Shown: one piece after another, positions 32,978-35,407 of the stretch | How the letters are laid out: every line of letters starts with the position of its first letter | Numbering within the stretch: position 1 is the first letter of the stretch | Assembly (NCBI GenBank): GCA_018267615.1 | Contig: JAFDYD010000009.1 | Span: 230-35,636, forward strand | Direction of reading: 5' to 3' | Length of the DNA: 35,407 nt | Source: Bacteroidota bacterium | Lineage (GTDB): Bacteria > Bacteroidota > Bacteroidia > Chitinophagales > Chitinophagaceae | Position numbers and translations under genes: made by a program | Notes under the pieces: generated by a model | The model's database searches: none | Seen by the model: only the letters and a program-made list of their open reading frames with translations | What the model was told of the DNA's origin: nothing

Positions 32978-33057
32978 TATGTGTACCTATGTTTCTATGT
33001 GCCTATGTAGTAAATTTTTTTTCACCACATAGGCACATAGAAACATAGGCACACATA
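32978..33057. repeat. CATAGGCACATAG-family hairpin
   Basis: 31-nt arms (32978-33008 and 33027-33057) pair at 30 of 31 positions; the words are CATAGG, CACATAG and AAACATAGG. The 18-nt loop ends in TTTTTTTTCACC. It starts 261 bp after the dehydrogenase stop and ends 60 bp before the next start codon. The remaining gap (32851-32977) shows nothing I can name. Confidence 0.93.
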
Positions 33058-33117
33058 GACATAGAATCTGACCTTTTATAAAAAATCGTATTTTCTTTAA
33101 TTGACAAAACTTATTGT

Positions 33118-35364
33118 ATGAAATCCGCAGCTTCTTTTTTCCTTTTATTTATTGTCGTTTTTTTTAATTTTCAAACAACTTTCGCGCAGACGTCCAATAT
33201 CAGTTTTCCGAAGGATATCACATTAAATTCGGGAGAAGTGGTTACTATTTACCAGCCACAACCGGAAAGTTTTTCTGGCAATAAGATCACCGGTCGTTCC
33301 GCATTATCAATCAGAAAAACAGCAAATGACGAGCCGGTATTCGGCGCTGTTTTTTATGAAGCAACTATTTCAACCGACAAGGATAACCGGGTAGCGCAAG
33401 TAGAATCATTGAAGATCACCAATGCAAAATTTCCCGGCGTTGAAGATCAATCGCAGATTGACAAAGTGATCAGCGAAATAGAACAGGATGTACCGAAATG
33501 GAATATGGTGGTTTCGATTGACGACCTGGTAGCGACTATCAAAACAGAAAATGAAGGAAAGGGCGCTGATCAGTTTAATAACAATCCGCCGAAAATTTTT
33601 TACCGGGATAAACCGACAACGCTTGTTATTATCGATGGAGATCCGAAAATACAAAACGATAAAGATCTGAATGCAGATCGCGTTGTAAATTCACCTTCTC
33701 TGATTTTTAAAGAAGGCAATCAATGGAATATGTATAATGGTGGCGTCTGGTATAAATCCACGTCTATCACCAATGGATGGACACCAAATACAAATCTTTC
33801 TGCAAAAGTAAAAGCCGTCAATGAGCAGGTAAAAAAACAAGAGAAAGATAATAACGGAGGAAGCGATCCAACTGAGACTCCACAGACTACCGATATCCTG
33901 GTCAGTACAGAAGCAGCAGAACTTTTACAAACAGATGGTCCTGCCAACTACAAAGCAATTCAAGGCACATCACTATTATATGCTTCCAACAGTTCGAACG
34001 AAATTTTTAAAGATATCAACTCGCAAAAAACTTTTGTATTGCTCTCTGGAAGATGGTACGCAGCTCCTAATATAGAAGGCCCCTGGGATTATATCGCGGC
34101 GGATAAATTGCCTGATGATTTTGCAAAAATTCCTGAAGGGTCAGATAAAGATGAAGTATTGAGCAGTGTTGCAGGAACCGATGCTGCTGAAGAAGCAAAG
34201 ATCGATGCACAGATACCGCAAACGGCCAAGGTTGACCGAAAGACGGCAACCGTTACTGTTAAGTATGACGGAACTCCAATATTTAACAAGATAGAAGGCA
34301 CATCATTGCGACTTGCAGAAAATGCAAATGTTACGGTGATGCAGGATGCAAGCGGAAATTATTTTGCACTGGATAATGGAATCTGGTTCATTTCAAATAA
34401 TCCGACAGGTCCATGGCAAGTTGCAAACGACAGACCAAAAGACGTCGATAAAATTCCTGCTGATAATGCCGCCTACAATACAAAATATGTTTATATCTAT
34501 GAATCGACTCCGCAATACGTGTATGTAGGTTATACACCAGGATATACCGGCTGCTACGTATATGGCCCAACGATAGTTTATGGAACAGGGTATTATTATC
34601 ATCCATGGTATCACACTGTTTATTATCCACGTCCTTTTACCTGGGGATTTGGTTTCAGCTATAATCCATGGACGGGATGGAGCATGAACTTTGGATATAG
34701 CCTTGGATTTATGCATGTGGGATTTGGATTCGGCGGGCATCATCATTATGGCTGGTTCGGTCCGCCAATGTATCGTCCGCCATACAGACCATACTATGGC
34801 GGCGGTTATTATGGCCGTGGTGGTCCGCGTGTAACCAACGTTACCGTGAACAACATAACGATCAACAATAGACGAAATAATATCTACAATAATCACCGCG
34901 GTGTAACAACGGTAAATTATAGACAGCGGCCCACAACATATAATGCGCGGCCATCAGATAATAATCGTTTGCCTGGTACCGGGAACAATAATCCCAGACC
35001 GGGCAACAACAACAGGCTGCCGGATAATAACAACAGGCAACCTGGAAATAATAACCGGCTGCCAACCACAAATCCTTCTGTTCAGCCAAGACCCAGTCGC
35101 GAAAACAATAATGTTTTTGCAGATAGAAATGGAAATACTTTTCAACGCGATAACAATGGCAATTGGGCGCAAAGAGACAATCAAACAAAAACATGGAAGC
35201 CCGCGACGAGAGATAATCCATCACTCAATAATTTAAATCGCGAAAGCCAGATGCGCGACAGAGGAACGATGCGCACAAATAATTTTAACCAGGTACGTAG
35301 CCAGCCTGCTCCGAAGCCGGCGCCTTCACGACCCGCTCCTGCAAATAATAACAGACGAAGATGA
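33118..35364 (+). CDS. Secreted protein with repeated WY-GPW domains and Asn/Arg/Pro-rich tail
   Basis: 748 residues with a signal peptide (about 1-23). Residues about 24-180: a conserved module starting with SGEVVTIYQPQPESFSGNKI and containing PVFGAVFYEA. I recall this module in proteins annotated as carbohydrate-binding family V/XII; that function is unproven. Residues about 190-475: three related units around GGVWY, GRWYAAPNIEGPWDY and GIWFISNNPTGPWQV. Residues about 475-560: YVYVGYTPGYTGCYVYG and a Tyr/Gly/His/Trp-rich stretch. The last ~180 residues (NNNRLP, NNNRQP, RPGNNN words) are low complexity. Surface-exposed and probably structural or adhesive. It has many Tyr, His and Gly residues but no catalytic motif. 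Confidence 0.8.
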   Translation: MKSAASFFLLFIVVFFNFQTTFAQTSNISFPKDITLNSGEVVTIYQPQPESFSGNKITGRSALSIRKTANDEPVFGAVFYEATISTDKDNRVAQVESLKITNAKFPGVEDQSQIDKVISEIEQDVPKWNMVVSIDDLVATIKTENEGKGADQFNNNPPKIFYRDKPTTLVIIDGDPKIQNDKDLNADRVVNSPSLIFKEGNQWNMYNGGVWYKSTSITNGWTPNTNLSAKVKAVNEQVKKQEKDNNGGSDPTETPQTTDILVSTEAAELLQTDGPANYKAIQGTSLLYASNSSNEIFKDINSQKTFVLLSGRWYAAPNIEGPWDYIAADKLPDDFAKIPEGSDKDEVLSSVAGTDAAEEAKIDAQIPQTAKVDRKTATVTVKYDGTPIFNKIEGTSLRLAENANVTVMQDASGNYFALDNGIWFISNNPTGPWQVANDRPKDVDKIPADNAAYNTKYVYIYESTPQYVYVGYTPGYTGCYVYGPTIVYGTGYYYHPWYHTVYYPRPFTWGFGFSYNPWTGWSMNFGYSLGFMHVGFGFGGHHHYGWFGPPMYRPPYRPYYGGGYYGRGGPRVTNVTVNNITINNRRNNIYNNHRGVTTVNYRQRPTTYNARPSDNNRLPGTGNNNPRPGNNNRLPDNNNRQPGNNNRLPTTNPSVQPRPSRENNNVFADRNGNTFQRDNNGNWAQRDNQTKTWKPATRDNPSLNNLNRESQMRDRGTMRTNNFNQVRSQPAPKPAPSRPAPANNNRRR

Positions 35365-35407
35365 GTTGAAAATTTAAATGTGTAAATATGAAAATGTGGG
35401 AAGTGTG

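Overview
The window looks like a piece of a Bacteroidota chromosome, most likely from the Chitinophagaceae or a nearby family. The reasons are an AT-rich base composition; a large secreted protein ending in the gliding-motility/T9SS type B (CHU_C) sorting domain; an AraC regulator with a multi-pass membrane sensor; a Tat-type sugar isomerase; several Bacteroidota -7 promoter boxes (TAnnTTTG) close to start codons; and intergenic word-repeat palindromes of a kind I associate with this phylum. Genus is inferred, not proven. I see no rRNA, tRNA, CRISPR array, phage, or intact insertion sequence.

Layout. 1-5.1 kb (minus): an ABC ATPase, an FtsX-type permease and a class C beta-lactamase-fold hydrolase in one operon, divergent from a membrane AraC regulator (5.3-6.4 kb) that may control it. 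6.7-10.9 kb: a secreted unknown, a DinB-like protein, a 97-residue unknown, a Tat-exported xylose-isomerase-like protein and a tandem universal stress protein. 11.1-15.5 kb: a secreted alpha/beta hydrolase, a TPR protein whose C-terminal domain is repeated in a second gene nearby, and a cytoplasmic AraC regulator between these two relatives. 15.6-21.1 kb: a PD-(D/E)XK nuclease-like protein, a secreted DUF3500 protein, a type B carboxylesterase, two NAD(P)-binding Rossmann proteins and a 40-residue membrane peptide. 21.1-28.4 kb: the T9SS cargo protein, a second DinB-like protein, a DUF559/Vsr-like nuclease with a Cys/His cluster, a TlpA-like thioredoxin and an ABC-2 exporter pair. 28.8-32.7 kb (plus): a YiaK-like keto-acid dehydrogenase, a GH29 alpha-L-fucosidase and an LgoD/YjjN-like zinc dehydrogenase, which together suggest deoxy-sugar or sugar-acid catabolism. 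33.1-35.4 kb: a large secreted protein with an Asn/Arg/Pro-rich tail.

The most striking pattern lies between the genes. About 15 of the roughly 20 intergenic gaps of 120 bp or more hold a word-repeat element, most of them long hairpins with 20-42 bp arms. They fall into about ten sequence families, several present two or three times here. Two members of one family share only the outer ~16 bp of the arm; their inner arms are unrelated between loci, yet each still pairs with its own partner arm (40/42 and 42/42). That argues for an active process that makes or repairs palindromes.

A second unexplained pattern is a diverged pair of ~235 bp elements (7335-7566 and 24588-24825). Both are bounded by the same GCCGCAAA/TTTGCGGC hairpin, both read on the minus strand towards that hairpin, and one carries a complete 31-codon reading frame whose peptide resembles the other copy over 21 gap-free codons.
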